From JACQAI01 sp035507915 (lineage in GTDB: Bacteria > Pseudomonadota > Alphaproteobacteria > Elsterales > Elsteraceae): 58,908 nucleotides of DNA. Location of the stretch: the NCBI GenBank assembly GCA_035507915.1, contig DATJNS010000422.1, forward strand, positions 1 to 58,908, given 5' to 3'. Below, piece after piece: positions 1 to 9,223 of this stretch. Position numbers and translations under genes: made by a program. Numbering within the stretch: position 1 is the stretch's first letter; every line of letters begins with the position of its first letter. The notes beneath the pieces were generated by a model, which saw only the letters and a list, made by a program, of their open reading frames with translations, was not told the DNA's origin and did no database searches.

Positions 1-3000
1 CAGGCTCCGCGAGTCGAGCACGTGATCGACGCCGAGCTCGCGCAGGAACGCGCGCTTGGTCGGCGACCCCGCGGTTGCGTAGATCACCGCGCCGCGATGC
101 TTGGCGTACTGGATCGCCGCGATGCCGACGCCGCCGGCGCCGCCGTGGATCAACACGCGCTCGCCCCGGCCGAGCTGCGCCAGGTTGCCGAGCGCGTACA
201 CGGCGGTGATGAACGCGACCGGGATCGTCGCGCCGGTCGCGAAGTCGATCGCGTCCGGCAATCGCGCCACGGCGTGCTCGGCGGTGATGACCGCCGAGCC
301 GAGCGAGGCAGGGGCGAACGCCATCACCCGGTCGCCCACCACGACGTTCGCGACGCCGGCGCCGACCGCGGTGACGACGCCACTGCACTCGAGGCCAAGG
401 GTCGGGCCGGCGAAGCCGTCGAGCAGGGCCTCCTCGGGGATCAGGCCCATCGCCCACATCACGTCACGGAAATTGAGACCGGCGGCGCGCACGTCGACCG
501 CCACCTGACCGGGCCCGGGAACTCGACGCTCGTCGGCGGTCCAACGCAGCGTATGGAGCAGACCCGGCTGGGTCATGGTCAGACGGATCGCGGGGGCCGG
601 GGCCGCCGCGGGCGCCGGAACGCCGCGACGCAGCCGCAAGCCGTGGCGTCCGAGCGGTGTCCAGGCGACCTCGGTCTCGTCGTCCGGGACGGCGAGCTCG
701 CGTGCGAGGCACAGTGCGGCCTGCGCGGCGGTGAATGCCTCGGGGAGGTCGATCGTGCGACAGGCGAGCCGCGGCATCTCGTTCGCGATCACGCGCGCGA
801 GGCCGGCGACGGCGCCTTCAGCCGGCGTCCGCCGCGATGAACCGGTCGACTGTTGGGCCTGGCGCGTCACCACCCACAGACGCGCGCGCGCGTCCATGAT
901 CAAGCGCGCGACGGTGGCCAGCGTGTCGAGCCGGGTCGTGCCGTAACGAATCGTATCGGCACCATCCCGCAGGGGCGGCGGCAGCACCACGACCTCTTGC
1001 GCGTGCTCCGCGGCGCCGCGCAACGCCGCGCCGAGGTCGGCACCATCGGCCGGCTTCGGCGGCGCGACGACGGTGTAGCGGCGCTCACCCTCCGAGAGAT
1101 GCCCAACCAACGCGGCGGCGACCGGATCGTCGGGTTCGGCGATGATCACGACCGGCGCGTCGGCTTCGGCGCGCTCGACCATGTCGGCGCGTGCCGGCAT
1201 CGCCTCGGCGACGAGGAGCCAAGCCGGCCACGGCGCGCTGGCCAACGCGACGGCGGCGGCATTCCGGAATCCGGCTTCGGCGAGAGCGCTCTGCCAGCCG
1301 GTGTCGTCGCGCAGCGGGCCGATCGGGAAGTCGGGCGACAGGCTGCCGCGCCACCACGCCACGTCCTGCCCGAACGTGAGATCCCATATCGGGTTGGGTC
1401 CCGGCTCGACGAGCAGCACCGCACCGCCCGGCGCCAGCACCTCGCCGAACGTGGCGAGCGCTTCCGGCGCGGAGCCGAGCCGTCCGAGCGCATGGGCCGC
1501 GACGATCACGTCGAAGCGCGCGCCGCCGAGCGCCGCCGCGGCGCCGTCCTGGCGCGGATCCCATTGGCGCGTCGTGACGTTGGGGTGCAGCTCCTTGATG
1601 GCGGCCAGCTGCGCGGCGAGATCGGCATCGGGGTCGGTGGCCAGATAGCTGAGCGCGACCGGCAGCTTATCGAGACGGCGCAGCAGCGCGCTCGCGACGA
1701 TGCCGCTGCGCGCGCCGACCTCGAGGATGCGCAATGGCCGGCCCGCCGGCCAGCCCCCTGCCAGCGCCTCGACCGCAGCCCCCAGGCCGGAGACCGCACG
1801 CGTTCCCGCGGGCGACGCGTAGAGGAAGTGATCGAGCAGCGCCGACGCCTGGAAGTCGGGCGCGTCGGTGCCCTCGCGCAGCACATGCTCGAGGCTCTGG
1901 GTCGCCGTGCACAGCAATGCGAGATCGCTGACCAGCTCGGGTTGATCGGCGAGCAGCGAACGCCAGATGTCGCGCGCGTCAGGCAGTGCGGCGTCCGCGA
2001 GCAGTCGCCACGACCCGTCCTCGAACGCGGCGCCCTGGTAGCGTTCGACGATCTCGAGCAACGCCTGAGCGAGCTGCCCCATGTTCGGCGCGATGTTGCG
2101 GGCTTCGATCAGCTCCGCGATCGTGAACCGCGCGTCATTCCGGACGAGCGGCACGAGCGCCGCGTGCGCGGCCGACGCGATGTAGGCCTCGAGCAGCAGC
2201 GTGGCGTCCTCGACGCGCTCGGTAGCCGGCGGCAGCGCACGCGCGACCTCTTCCAGCACGCGATCGAGGTCGAGCGCCGGGGTCTCGTCGTCGCCGACCA
2301 GCGGCGCCGGCACGAGATCGAAATAGAAGCCGCGTTCGGCGATGTCCGCGCTGCTGGTCAGCCGGACTCGGCGGAACCAGCAATCCGTGATGTGGGCGAT
2401 CGGACGCTTCTTGGCGTCGAACAGCGCAATGTCCGCGCTTGCCGAGCGGCTGCCGACGACCTTCACGTTCAGCCGAGCGAAGACGGGTTGGCTGCCGTCG
2501 AGCTCGAGCAAGCGCACCCGTCCGAAGCGCCACGGCAGCAACGTCACGCCGGCGGTCGCGTCGACCTGATCGGCCAGCAGCGCGATCAGACCCTGCAGCG
2601 CTCCGTCGAGCAGAGCCGGGTGGAGCAGATAGCCGGGCTCGACGTCGCCCAGGCAGGCCGGGTCGAGATGCACGAACGCCTCGCGCGGGTTTGCGATCTC
2701 GACGCGATCGACGACCTGGAAGCGCGGGCCGTAACCGAGCCCGAGGCGCGCGGCGACGGTGTAGAGCTCGGCGGCCTCGACCACCCGCGCGATCGATGCG
2801 GCCGGCGGCGCCGGCGGGGCATCGGACGATTGCGCGGCACCGACGCGCGCGACCGCGTGCACGGCGGCTTCCTGTTCCGCCAGGCGCGGACGGCTCGACA
2901 GCTCGAAGCCGCCGTCGTCGCGCGCCAGGCTGGTCTGCAATTCGTACGTCTGGTCGGGCTCGAGCACCACCGGTCGGCGGATCTCGAGATCCGTCACTTC

Positions 3001-5850
3001 GAGGCCGCTCGCGTTGGGAGCGCGCGCGCGGGCAGCGGCCAGAGCGAGTTCGACGACCGCGGCGGCCGGCAGTACCGGCGTGCCCTCGACCGCGTGATCC
3101 GCGAGCCACGGGAACAGCGCCGTGTCGACGTGGTTGAACCAGGCGGATGCCCGATCCGGACGCTTGAAGCCGAGCAACGGGTGGACGCGCGGGGTCGACA
3201 GCACGTCGGTGGCTTCGGACGTGCGCGCGAACCAATGACGCTTGCGCTGCCACGGATACGCGGGAAGCCCGCGCGTCGCCGCGGCACCATCGAACGGCGC
3301 GGCCGGCGTGATATCGAACCCGGCGACGAAGCAGTTGGCCGCGACCGTCGCAAACGGATCCGTCTCGGCGACTCGGCGCGACAACGTGGACAGCACGCGC
3401 CCCGGCGAGTCTGCGCGCCGCAGGCCGTCGCGCAGATAGGACTGCAATGTTGCGTGGGGGCCGATCTCGACGAAGATCCGGTAACCCGCCTCGATCAGCT
3501 GATCGACGCCGTCGGCGAAGCGCACGGGGTCTCGGATGTTCTGCCACCAGTGCTCGGGCCCGAGCTCGGGCCCGTCCAACGGTCGACCCGCCACGCTCGA
3601 CACCAGCATGCGCTCGGCGGTCTTCGCGGTCAGGCCGCGCAAGTCGGCCAGCAGATCGTCGCGGAACGGGTCCATCGCCGCGCTGTGGAACGCGTAGTTG
3701 AGATCGAGCGCGCTGAAGATCCAGCCCCGCCGCTCGGCTTCCGCCTGCAGCCGCTTGAGCGCGGCCTCGGGCCCGGCGACGGTGACCGACTTCGGCGTAT
3801 TGACCGCGGCGATCTCGATGTCGGCCGCGCCGATCAGTCCGAGCGCCTCGCCGACGGCTTCGGACGAGGCGTGCACCGCCGCCATCCGACCGCGGCCTTC
3901 GGTGCGCTGCTGCTGGCGGCTGCGCGCGACGATGACGCGCGCCGCGTCCTCGAGCGACAAGGCGCCGGCAGCCCAGGCGGCAGCCACCTCGCCGACACTG
4001 TGGCCGAGGCAAGCGGAGCCGTCGACGCCCAACGCCCGCAGCGCCTCGACGATGCCGACCTGGACGGCGAAGAGCAGCGGCTGGGCAGTGTCGGTGCGGG
4101 CGAGTGCGGCCGCGTCGTCGTCCTTCTCGAGCCGCGTCGTCACCGACCATCCGAGCTCGGGTGCGAGGCGTAAATCGACATTCTGGAGCGCGATCCGGAA
4201 GGCGGCGCTGTGCTTCAGCGCATCGCGCGCCATCCCGGCCCATTGCGAGCCGTTGCCCGAGAACACGAAAGCGAGCCGCCCGCGCGGCACGGCGCTGCCC
4301 CAGATCGTCGAGGGCGCGGACTGGCCGTCGGCGAAGCCGCGCAGCGATTGCACGAGCTGTCCCGGGTTGGCGCCGAGCACGGCGAGCCGGTGCGCGTGCA
4401 AGTCGCGCTTGCGCGCCGCGGCGCGAACCAGCGTGGGCACGTCGTCGGGAGACGCCGCCGCGAGCGCGTCGCTCCAACTGCGCGCGAGCGCCTTGAGCGC
4501 GCCCTCGGCGCGGGCCGACAACAGCAGCGGCGGTAGCGTCGCCGGCGCCGCGGTGCGCGCGACGGCCGCCGCCGGTGCGGCGCTCAAGACGGCGTGCGCG
4601 TTCGTGCCGCCGAAGCCGAACGAGTTGACGCCGGCGATCGGCGCCGAACCGCCGGTCAACGCCAGGGGCTTCGTCACGACGTCGAGATTGAGCTCGCCCA
4701 AGCGGATGTTCGGGTTCGGCTCCTCGAAGTTGAGCGACGGCGGGACGACGCGTCGATCGAGCGCCAGCATCGTCTTCAGCAGCCCCGCCATGCCCGACGC
4801 CGCTTCGAGATGCCCGACGTTGGTCTTGACCGACCCGATCGGCAGCACGCGCGTGCGATGATGCGCAAGCGCGTCGCTGATCGCCGAGGTCTCGATCGGA
4901 TCGCCGGCCGGCGTGCCGGTCCCGTGCGCCTCGAAGAACGACAACGCGTCGGGGGCAACGCCGGCACCCTCGTAGACCGTGCGCAGCAGGTTCGATTGCG
5001 CCGCGCGGCTGGGCAGGGAGAGGCCGATGGTGCGGCCGTCGGAGTTGACCCCGGTGCCCAGGATCACGCCACGAATGGCGTCGCCGTCGGCGAGCGCGGC
5101 CGCGAGCGGCTTCAGGACGACGGTCGCGCCGCCCTCGGCGCGGACGTAACCGTCGGCGCGCTTGTCGAACGCGTAGCAGCGCCCCTTCTGCGACAGCATC
5201 GAGGCGCTCGCGAAGCCGACGAAGGGCACCGGCGACAGCAGCAGATTGACGCCGCCGACCAACGCCTGGGACACGCGGCCCTCGCGCAGCGCCTCGCATG
5301 CGAGATGCAACGCGACCAGCGAGGACGAGCAGGCGGTGTCGACCGTCAGGCTCGGGCCATGGAGATCGAATATGTAGGAGATGCGGTTGGCGAAGATGCT
5401 CAGCGTGTTGCCGGTCATGAAGTACGCATCGGCGCCGGCTGGGTCGCCCATGCGCACGTTGACGTAGTCCGCGGCCGACGCGCCGACATAAACGCCGGTG
5501 CCGCTGCCCGCCATCTTGGCGGCCGTGACGCCGGCGTCCTCGAACGCCTCCCAGGTGAGCTCCAGCATGAGGCGCTGCTGCGGGTCCATCTGCAGCGCTT
5601 CGCGCGGCGAGATGCCGAAGAACTCGGCATCGAACTGATCGATGTGATCGATCAGCCCGGCCGCCATGGTGTAGCTCTTCCCCGGCCGGTTGCGCTCGGG
5701 ATGGAAATACAGCCGGGTTGCCCAGCGCTCGTCGGTGACTTCCCGAATCGCCTCGCGCCCCGTGATCAGCAGGTCCCAGAAGGCGTCCAAGTTGGGCGCG
5801 CCGGGGAACCGACAAGCGGCCCCGATTATGGCAATGGGATTCTCAGGCAT
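1..5850 (-). CDS. Type I highly-reducing polyketide synthase, C-terminus beyond window
   Basis: The minus-strand frame is open from the ATG at 5850 to the window edge, giving 1950 residues. Domains in order: ketosynthase (about 1-425, active-site Cys in VDTACSSS near 173, His in EAHGTGT near 310 and NVGHLEAASG near 345); malonyl-type acyltransferase (GHSVGE near 615, YAFH specificity motif); dehydratase (HxxxGxxxxP as HAVEGTPVLP near 920, DGALQ later); C-methyltransferase (EVGARSG near 1377, a variant of the usual glycine-rich SAM motif); a structural ketoreductase-like spacer; and enoylreductase (from about 1755, nucleotide-binding GGAGGVG near 1907). KR and ACP are expected beyond the edge. 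This order matches iterative highly reducing synthases, which make a reduced, possibly methyl-branched chain. The product is unknown. No pathway partners are visible except perhaps the divergent PhyH-like gene. Confidence 0.93.
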   Translation of the reverse strand, partial: MPENPIAIIGAACRFPGAPNLDAFWDLLITGREAIREVTDERWATRLYFHPERNRPGKSYTMAAGLIDHIDQFDAEFFGISPREALQMDPQQRLMLELTWEAFEDAGVTAAKMAGSGTGVYVGASAADYVNVRMGDPAGADAYFMTGNTLSIFANRISYIFDLHGPSLTVDTACSSSLVALHLACEALREGRVSQALVGGVNLLLSPVPFVGFASASMLSQKGRCYAFDKRADGYVRAEGGATVVLKPLAAALADGDAIRGVILGTGVNSDGRTIGLSLPSRAAQSNLLRTVYEGAGVAPDALSFFEAHGTGTPAGDPIETSAISDALAHHRTRVLPIGSVKTNVGHLEAASGMAGLLKTMLALDRRVVPPSLNFEEPNPNIRLGELNLDVVTKPLALTGGSAPIAGVNSFGFGGTNAHAVLSAAPAAAVARTAAPATLPPLLLSARAEGALKALARSWSDALAAASPDDVPTLVRAAARKRDLHAHRLAVLGANPGQLVQSLRGFADGQSAPSTIWGSAVPRGRLAFVFSGNGSQWAGMARDALKHSAAFRIALQNVDLRLAPELGWSVTTRLEKDDDAAALARTDTAQPLLFAVQVGIVEALRALGVDGSACLGHSVGEVAAAWAAGALSLEDAARVIVARSRQQQRTEGRGRMAAVHASSEAVGEALGLIGAADIEIAAVNTPKSVTVAGPEAALKRLQAEAERRGWIFSALDLNYAFHSAAMDPFRDDLLADLRGLTAKTAERMLVSSVAGRPLDGPELGPEHWWQNIRDPVRFADGVDQLIEAGYRIFVEIGPHATLQSYLRDGLRRADSPGRVLSTLSRRVAETDPFATVAANCFVAGFDITPAAPFDGAAATRGLPAYPWQRKRHWFARTSEATDVLSTPRVHPLLGFKRPDRASAWFNHVDTALFPWLADHAVEGTPVLPAAAVVELALAAARARAPNASGLEVTDLEIRRPVVLEPDQTYELQTSLARDDGGFELSSRPRLAEQEAAVHAVARVGAAQSSDAPPAPPAASIARVVEAAELYTVAARLGLGYGPRFQVVDRVEIANPREAFVHLDPACLGDVEPGYLLHPALLDGALQGLIALLADQVDATAGVTLLPWRFGRVRLLELDGSQPVFARLNVKVVGSRSASADIALFDAKKRPIAHITDCWFRRVRLTSSADIAERGFYFDLVPAPLVGDDETPALDLDRVLEEVARALPPATERVEDATLLLEAYIASAAHAALVPLVRNDARFTIAELIEARNIAPNMGQLAQALLEIVERYQGAAFEDGSWRLLADAALPDARDIWRSLLADQPELVSDLALLCTATQSLEHVLREGTDAPDFQASALLDHFLYASPAGTRAVSGLGAAVEALAGGWPAGRPLRILEVGARSGIVASALLRRLDKLPVALSYLATDPDADLAAQLAAIKELHPNVTTRQWDPRQDGAAAALGGARFDVIVAAHALGRLGSAPEALATFGEVLAPGGAVLLVEPGPNPIWDLTFGQDVAWWRGSLSPDFPIGPLRDDTGWQSALAEAGFRNAAAVALASAPWPAWLLVAEAMPARADMVERAEADAPVVIIAEPDDPVAAALVGHLSEGERRYTVVAPPKPADGADLGAALRGAAEHAQEVVVLPPPLRDGADTIRYGTTRLDTLATVARLIMDARARLWVVTRQAQQSTGSSRRTPAEGAVAGLARVIANEMPRLACRTIDLPEAFTAAQAALCLARELAVPDDETEVAWTPLGRHGLRLRRGVPAPAAAPAPAIRLTMTQPGLLHTLRWTADERRVPGPGQVAVDVRAAGLNFRDVMWAMGLIPEEALLDGFAGPTLGLECSGVVTAVGAGVANVVVGDRVMAFAPASLGSAVITAEHAVARLPDAIDFATGATIPVAFITAVYALGNLAQLGRGERVLIHGGAGGVGIAAIQYAKHRGAVIYATAGSPTKRAFLRELGVDHVLDSRSL

Positions 5851-6640
5851 CCGTTTCTAAGCTTAACAAATAACGGCGGTATGGTTGAGCGTAACGCGAG
5901 GCGAAATCTCCCTGGCCGGCCGCTCTGAGGCACCCGAACCTCGTTTGTATAGCCGCCATTGGGCGATGGAAACGAAAAATTGGCTAAAACAACCGTGTTC
6001 TAGTCTTCGGATATTAGGCGCTGCACGGCGCACGGTCCTGGCGACCTGCTGAGGCCTCAAACGGCGCGGCGATATCGCGACAAGTCCGCCGCAATGCGGG
6101 CTTCGACCCGCCGGCGCGGCATCCCCGCGCGCACCCGACTGTGGCTTGGCGTTCAAGGCTAACGGAGCGCCTGCAACCTGGACCGGACGGCAACGGTGTT
6201 GGCCAACGACGCTGCCTCCAGACCCCTGATGAACAAGGCCGCGGCGTTGGGCCGTGCGGCGCACACGCCTCATACATGTCGCGCCTATTAATGGCAACAG
6301 GCATGAGCGGTAGTTCGGTAGCCGCTGGCGCCTGGGAGACCCGCGCCAAGCCTGGCGTTTGGGCCGATCATCGCGCATCCGCGTCGGTCCCTGTCGGGTC
6401 TGTCGGCGCGATGCGTTCGGCGTTCGACACGCGAGAAACACCGGCTCTTCCGATCGCAGTTAATTAGAATTAATCGATATTTGTCCCGACGATGCGCCCG
6501 GACGAGCGGTCGACCGCCGCGGGTCGAGCCGGATAGTGCCGGTTGCCGCAGGGATGTACGGGAACCGCGAGCGCACCGTTCCCGCCCATTGCCCGCTTGT
6601 AACCATGACGGGTCCGGACGCCGCCGGTTAAGATCGAACG
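5851..6640. other. Long divergent intergenic region between PKS and PhyH-like gene
   Basis: About 790 bp with no convincing gene. Open frames here are short, arginine/proline-rich and do not resemble proteins. Two AT-rich patches stand out against the GC-rich surroundings. One is at about 5855-6015, next to the PKS start, and presumably holds its promoter. The other is at about 6430-6485, about 160 bp upstream of the PhyH-like gene, and contains the inverted repeat TTAATT-AG-AATTAA at 6460-6473. The length and base composition suggest a regulatory region or a decayed gene. I could not identify any remnant protein. Confidence 0.5.
6460..6473. promoter_or_regulatory. Perfect 6-bp inverted repeat, candidate operator
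   Basis: TTAATTAGAATTAA consists of two perfect 6-bp arms with a 2-bp spacer, in an AT-rich patch of otherwise GC-rich DNA between the PKS and the PhyH-like gene. The shape suits a dimeric repressor or activator. No matching regulator gene lies in the window, so the role is inferred from symmetry only. Confidence 0.3.
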
Positions 6641-7306
6641 ATGGCGCCCCGGCTGGCCCGACTCGAGGTCGCCGCCTTCCGGCGGGACGGCTTCGTGCTG
6701 CCGCGCGGATCGATTGCGCCGACCAGGGTCGCCCGATTGGCCGCGCTGGCGGCCGACCGGGAGGCTTCCGCCGGGTCGTGCGCGGCTGACGTCGGCGCGT
6801 GTGCCGGCGCACCACCGCCGGCCGATCCCGTCGCGGCGTGGGCGCGGGATGCCGGTTTGGCCGAGCTCGTCGCGCCGCTGCTCGGTTCGCGCGGCCGGTT
6901 GTGGCGCTATGCGGTGCTGTTCGTGTCGCCGCACGCCCCGCCTTGGGTGCCGTGGCGTCAAGGCGGGGAAGCGGGGCCGCGCCGTCCGAGCGGCATCGTG
7001 TCGGTGCGCGTCGCGCTCGATGCCGCCGATCCCGACAACGGATGCATGCGTCTGCTGCCGCGTTCGCACGAGCGTCTGGTCCGGGAGATTCGCAACGCGG
7101 GGGATCGGCGGCGGCTCGCGTTGCCGCCGGATGGCGTCGATCGGGCGATCACGGTTGCGGCGGTCTGTCAGCCCGGCGCGCTCACGCTCTATGACGTCGA
7201 CACATTCCATTGCGAGCCGGCGAATCGATCCGGACGGCCGCGCGCCGCCGTCGCGTTCCACTACGTGCCGGCCGGATCGCGCCTGGACGAGCTCACCGGC
7301 CTCTGA
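6641..7306 (+). CDS. PhyH-family dioxygenase-like protein with degenerate iron site
   Basis: A 221-residue protein resembling phytanoyl-CoA dioxygenase (PhyH) family Fe(II)/2-oxoglutarate oxygenases. It opens with a FRRDGFVLPRG segment. The core motif DPDNGCMRLLPRSH and the C-terminal segment GALTLYDVDTFHCEPAN, with the distal His at 190 and an Arg near 197, are family hallmarks. The HxD iron ligands usually sit in a WHQDG-like motif. Here the aligned stretch reads WRQGG, with Arg106 and Gly108, so two of three iron ligands are absent. It may be a non-catalytic relative or may bind metal differently. It is divergent from the PKS, which may or may not reflect a shared pathway. The ATG at 6641 lacks a strong ribosome binding site. 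Confidence 0.7.
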   Translation: MAPRLARLEVAAFRRDGFVLPRGSIAPTRVARLAALAADREASAGSCAADVGACAGAPPPADPVAAWARDAGLAELVAPLLGSRGRLWRYAVLFVSPHAPPWVPWRQGGEAGPRRPSGIVSVRVALDAADPDNGCMRLLPRSHERLVREIRNAGDRRRLALPPDGVDRAITVAAVCQPGALTLYDVDTFHCEPANRSGRPRAAVAFHYVPAGSRLDELTGL

Positions 7307-7424
7307 GGCGCCTCGGACCGGCGCGGTGCGGCGCGGGCGATGACAGGCGCACGCCTTCGATGCCATCTTGGGTGCGCGGCGGATCATGGGCCGCGGCGGT
7401 CGAGGGACCCGAAGCGAAACGACC

Positions 7425-7865
7425 ATGGCGCGATTCACCGGCCACCTGCTGTGCCAAGCCTTCAAGGTGCGGGCGCTCGCCGAGCTGATCGAGCTGGTGA
7501 AGGTCTATGATTGGCATGGCGGCGAGGGCGGCATCGACGTGCGGCCGCGCGAACCCGATTACCTGCTTTGGGGGGCGGCGGCGGTCGAGGATCCCCGATT
7601 GGTGCCCTTCGAGGTAGTGCCCGGGCGCGACGGCGAGCTGGTGGAGCGCCCGCTGCGCGATCCCAACGCCTTCCTCCGGCAGATGGCCGACTTCTTGAAG
7701 GACGACGGGCAAGCCGTCCTGATGGTGAGCGGCTGGGACCGCTTCGAGCTCCTGATGGCCAACCGGCTCACGCTCACGCGGCAGGGCTGGACCCTGGAGC
7801 AGCTGTTCACGCGACCGGGCCGCAGCGAGCCGGGCGGCTACACCAAGCAAGAGGGCCGCTTCTGA
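7425..7865 (+). CDS. Conserved hypothetical protein
   Basis: A 146-residue cytosolic protein beginning MARFTGHLLCQAFKVRAL. I chose the ATG at 7425; an upstream in-frame ATG at 7368 would add a low-complexity, Arg/Gly-rich tail. I do not recognise the family. The sequence is well structured, mixing acidic and hydrophobic stretches (VKVYDWHGGEGGIDVRP, FEVVPGRDGELVERPLRD), and ends SEPGGYTKQEGRF. There is no signal peptide or membrane segment. It follows the PhyH-like gene on the same strand after about 120 bp and is convergent with the NTF2-like gene. Confidence 0.6.
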   Translation: MARFTGHLLCQAFKVRALAELIELVKVYDWHGGEGGIDVRPREPDYLLWGAAAVEDPRLVPFEVVPGRDGELVERPLRDPNAFLRQMADFLKDDGQAVLMVSGWDRFELLMANRLTLTRQGWTLEQLFTRPGRSEPGGYTKQEGRF

Positions 7866-7935
7866 GCCTTGGGCGCCGCGCGGGCGATCCGCCCCCGTGG
7901 GTTGGCGGCGTTGAGCGACCAGCGCGCCGCCACGG

Positions 7936-8349
7936 TCAGTTCAGGCGACCAGGCGGCGCCGGGGTGGCAACGGCGCCGGGCGCGACCCCGCCCGCCTGGT
8001 GATGGACCAGCCGCCACGCGCCGGCCTCGCGGACGAACATGTTGGTGGCGACCAGGAGGCCGCTCGCCGGGCCGTCGCCGAGCGTCTCGTGGCAGATCAC
8101 GCACGCGCTGTCGCCGAACACGAGGACCCTTTCGGCACGGCACCGGATCGGGGTCGGCTGGCCGAGGATGTCGCGCCAGCTGGCCATCACGGCGGCGCGT
8201 CCGGTCAGGACGTCCCAACCGGGATGGATGCAGGCAACCGGCGCGTCGCGCGCCCACAGCGCATCCATCGCCGCCACGTCGCTCTCGGCGAAGGCGCGAT
8301 AGAAGGCGCGGTTGACGGCCAGCACGGCGTCGTCCTCGGGCGTCGGCAT
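7936..8349 (-). CDS. NTF2/SnoaL-like fold protein
   Basis: A 137-residue protein with the pattern of the NTF2-like superfamily (SnoaL/DUF4440 type). An N-terminal helix reads VLAVNRAFYRAFAESDVAAMDALWARDAP, then the typical CIHPGWDVLTGRAAVMASWRDIL segment, then beta strands ending REAGAWRLVHHQAG. The cone-shaped fold serves as an isomerase, a hydrolase or a simple ligand-binding protein, and nothing here picks one function. It is a single-gene unit on the minus strand, convergent with the hypothetical at 7425-7865. Confidence 0.75.
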   Translation of the reverse strand: MPTPEDDAVLAVNRAFYRAFAESDVAAMDALWARDAPVACIHPGWDVLTGRAAVMASWRDILGQPTPIRCRAERVLVFGDSACVICHETLGDGPASGLLVATNMFVREAGAWRLVHHQAGGVAPGAVATPAPPGRLN

Positions 8350-8553
8350 GGGTCACCTCGGGGTCCGGTTCGCGAGCCTTTGCGAGCCTATCCCGGGAGT
8401 GCGGCGCGCGGAAACTGCTACAAACCGCGCGGCTTCGGTGTTAGCGTCCGAAGCCAACAGGGAGAAGGCCTTCTACGCCGCGGTTGAAGCAATCGCCCAG
8501 GGCAACGAGGCCGGTTGCTGCGCGACTTTCCGTTCGAGCCCCAGGATGGCGGC

Positions 8554-9210
8554 GTGGGAATAGAACAAACGATCGCCCATTACGGGGGCTATTTCTATCT
8601 CTTGACGTTCGCGTGGACGGCGCTCGAGGGCGAGACCTTCGTGTTGCTCGCCGGCTATGCAGCGTCGCATGGACTGCTCAATCTGCCGATCCTCATGGTC
8701 TGCGCCTGGCTCGGCAGCTTCGCGGGCGATCAGTTCTACTTCCTGCTCGGGCGCCGTTTCGGCACGCGCGTCCTGCAGCGCTTTCCGCGGTGGCAACCCG
8801 GCGTCGACCGCGCGCTGCGCCTGCTCGAGCGCTACAATACCGGCTTCATCCTGAGCTTTCGCTTCATCTACGGCGTGCGCAACTTCAGTTCCTTCGCGAT
8901 GGGCATGAGCCCGCTGCGCTGGACGCGGTTCCTCATGCTGAACTTCATCGCCGCCGGCGTGTGGGCGGCGGCGTTCGCCGGCGGCGGCTACGTGTTCGGC
9001 GAAGCGCTGTCGGCGGTGCTGGGAGACGCCGCCGAGATTCTCGGGCTCGTCGCGCTCGTCATCTTCATTGTCATCGTGACCTACCTCGTGCGGCGCCAGA
9101 AGCGGGTCGGCGGCGTGATCGCCGATCCGCCATCGGCCGAAAGCGCGGCCGGCAACGACGTTCCGGCCGCGCGGGAAACCGATGACGCCAAGCGGCGCGC
9201 CTCGCGCTAG
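8554..9210 (+). CDS. DedA-family (SNARE-associated/VTT) membrane protein
   Basis: A protein of about 218 residues with the DedA/VTT domain. An amphipathic N-terminus (GGYFYLLTFAWTALEGETFVLLAGYAA) is followed by re-entrant and transmembrane segments. The family signature G-x-x-x-G-D-x-x-x-Y/F appears as LGSFAGDQFYFLLGRRFG, and the conserved Arg motif as SFRFIYGVRNFSSFAMGMS. DedA proteins are inner-membrane proteins implicated in lipid carrier (undecaprenyl phosphate) or phospholipid movement and envelope homeostasis. I prefer the GTG at 8554, which follows an AGGA motif, over the TTG at 8515. The C-terminal 30 residues are hydrophilic and probably cytosolic. Confidence 0.85.
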   Translation: MGIEQTIAHYGGYFYLLTFAWTALEGETFVLLAGYAASHGLLNLPILMVCAWLGSFAGDQFYFLLGRRFGTRVLQRFPRWQPGVDRALRLLERYNTGFILSFRFIYGVRNFSSFAMGMSPLRWTRFLMLNFIAAGVWAAAFAGGGYVFGEALSAVLGDAAEILGLVALVIFIVIVTYLVRRQKRVGGVIADPPSAESAAGNDVPAARETDDAKRRASR

Positions 9211-9223
9211 CCAGCGCGGCGGT

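Noticed and set aside
853..4173. Very long plus-strand open frame of 1106 codons
   Set aside because: It is antisense to the PKS gene, arginine-rich and without recognisable domains; high GC content keeps the antisense frame open.
5863..6441. Minus-strand 192-codon open frame in the PKS upstream region
   Set aside because: Low-complexity, Arg/Pro-rich composition, no family resemblance and no ribosome binding site; treated as intergenic.
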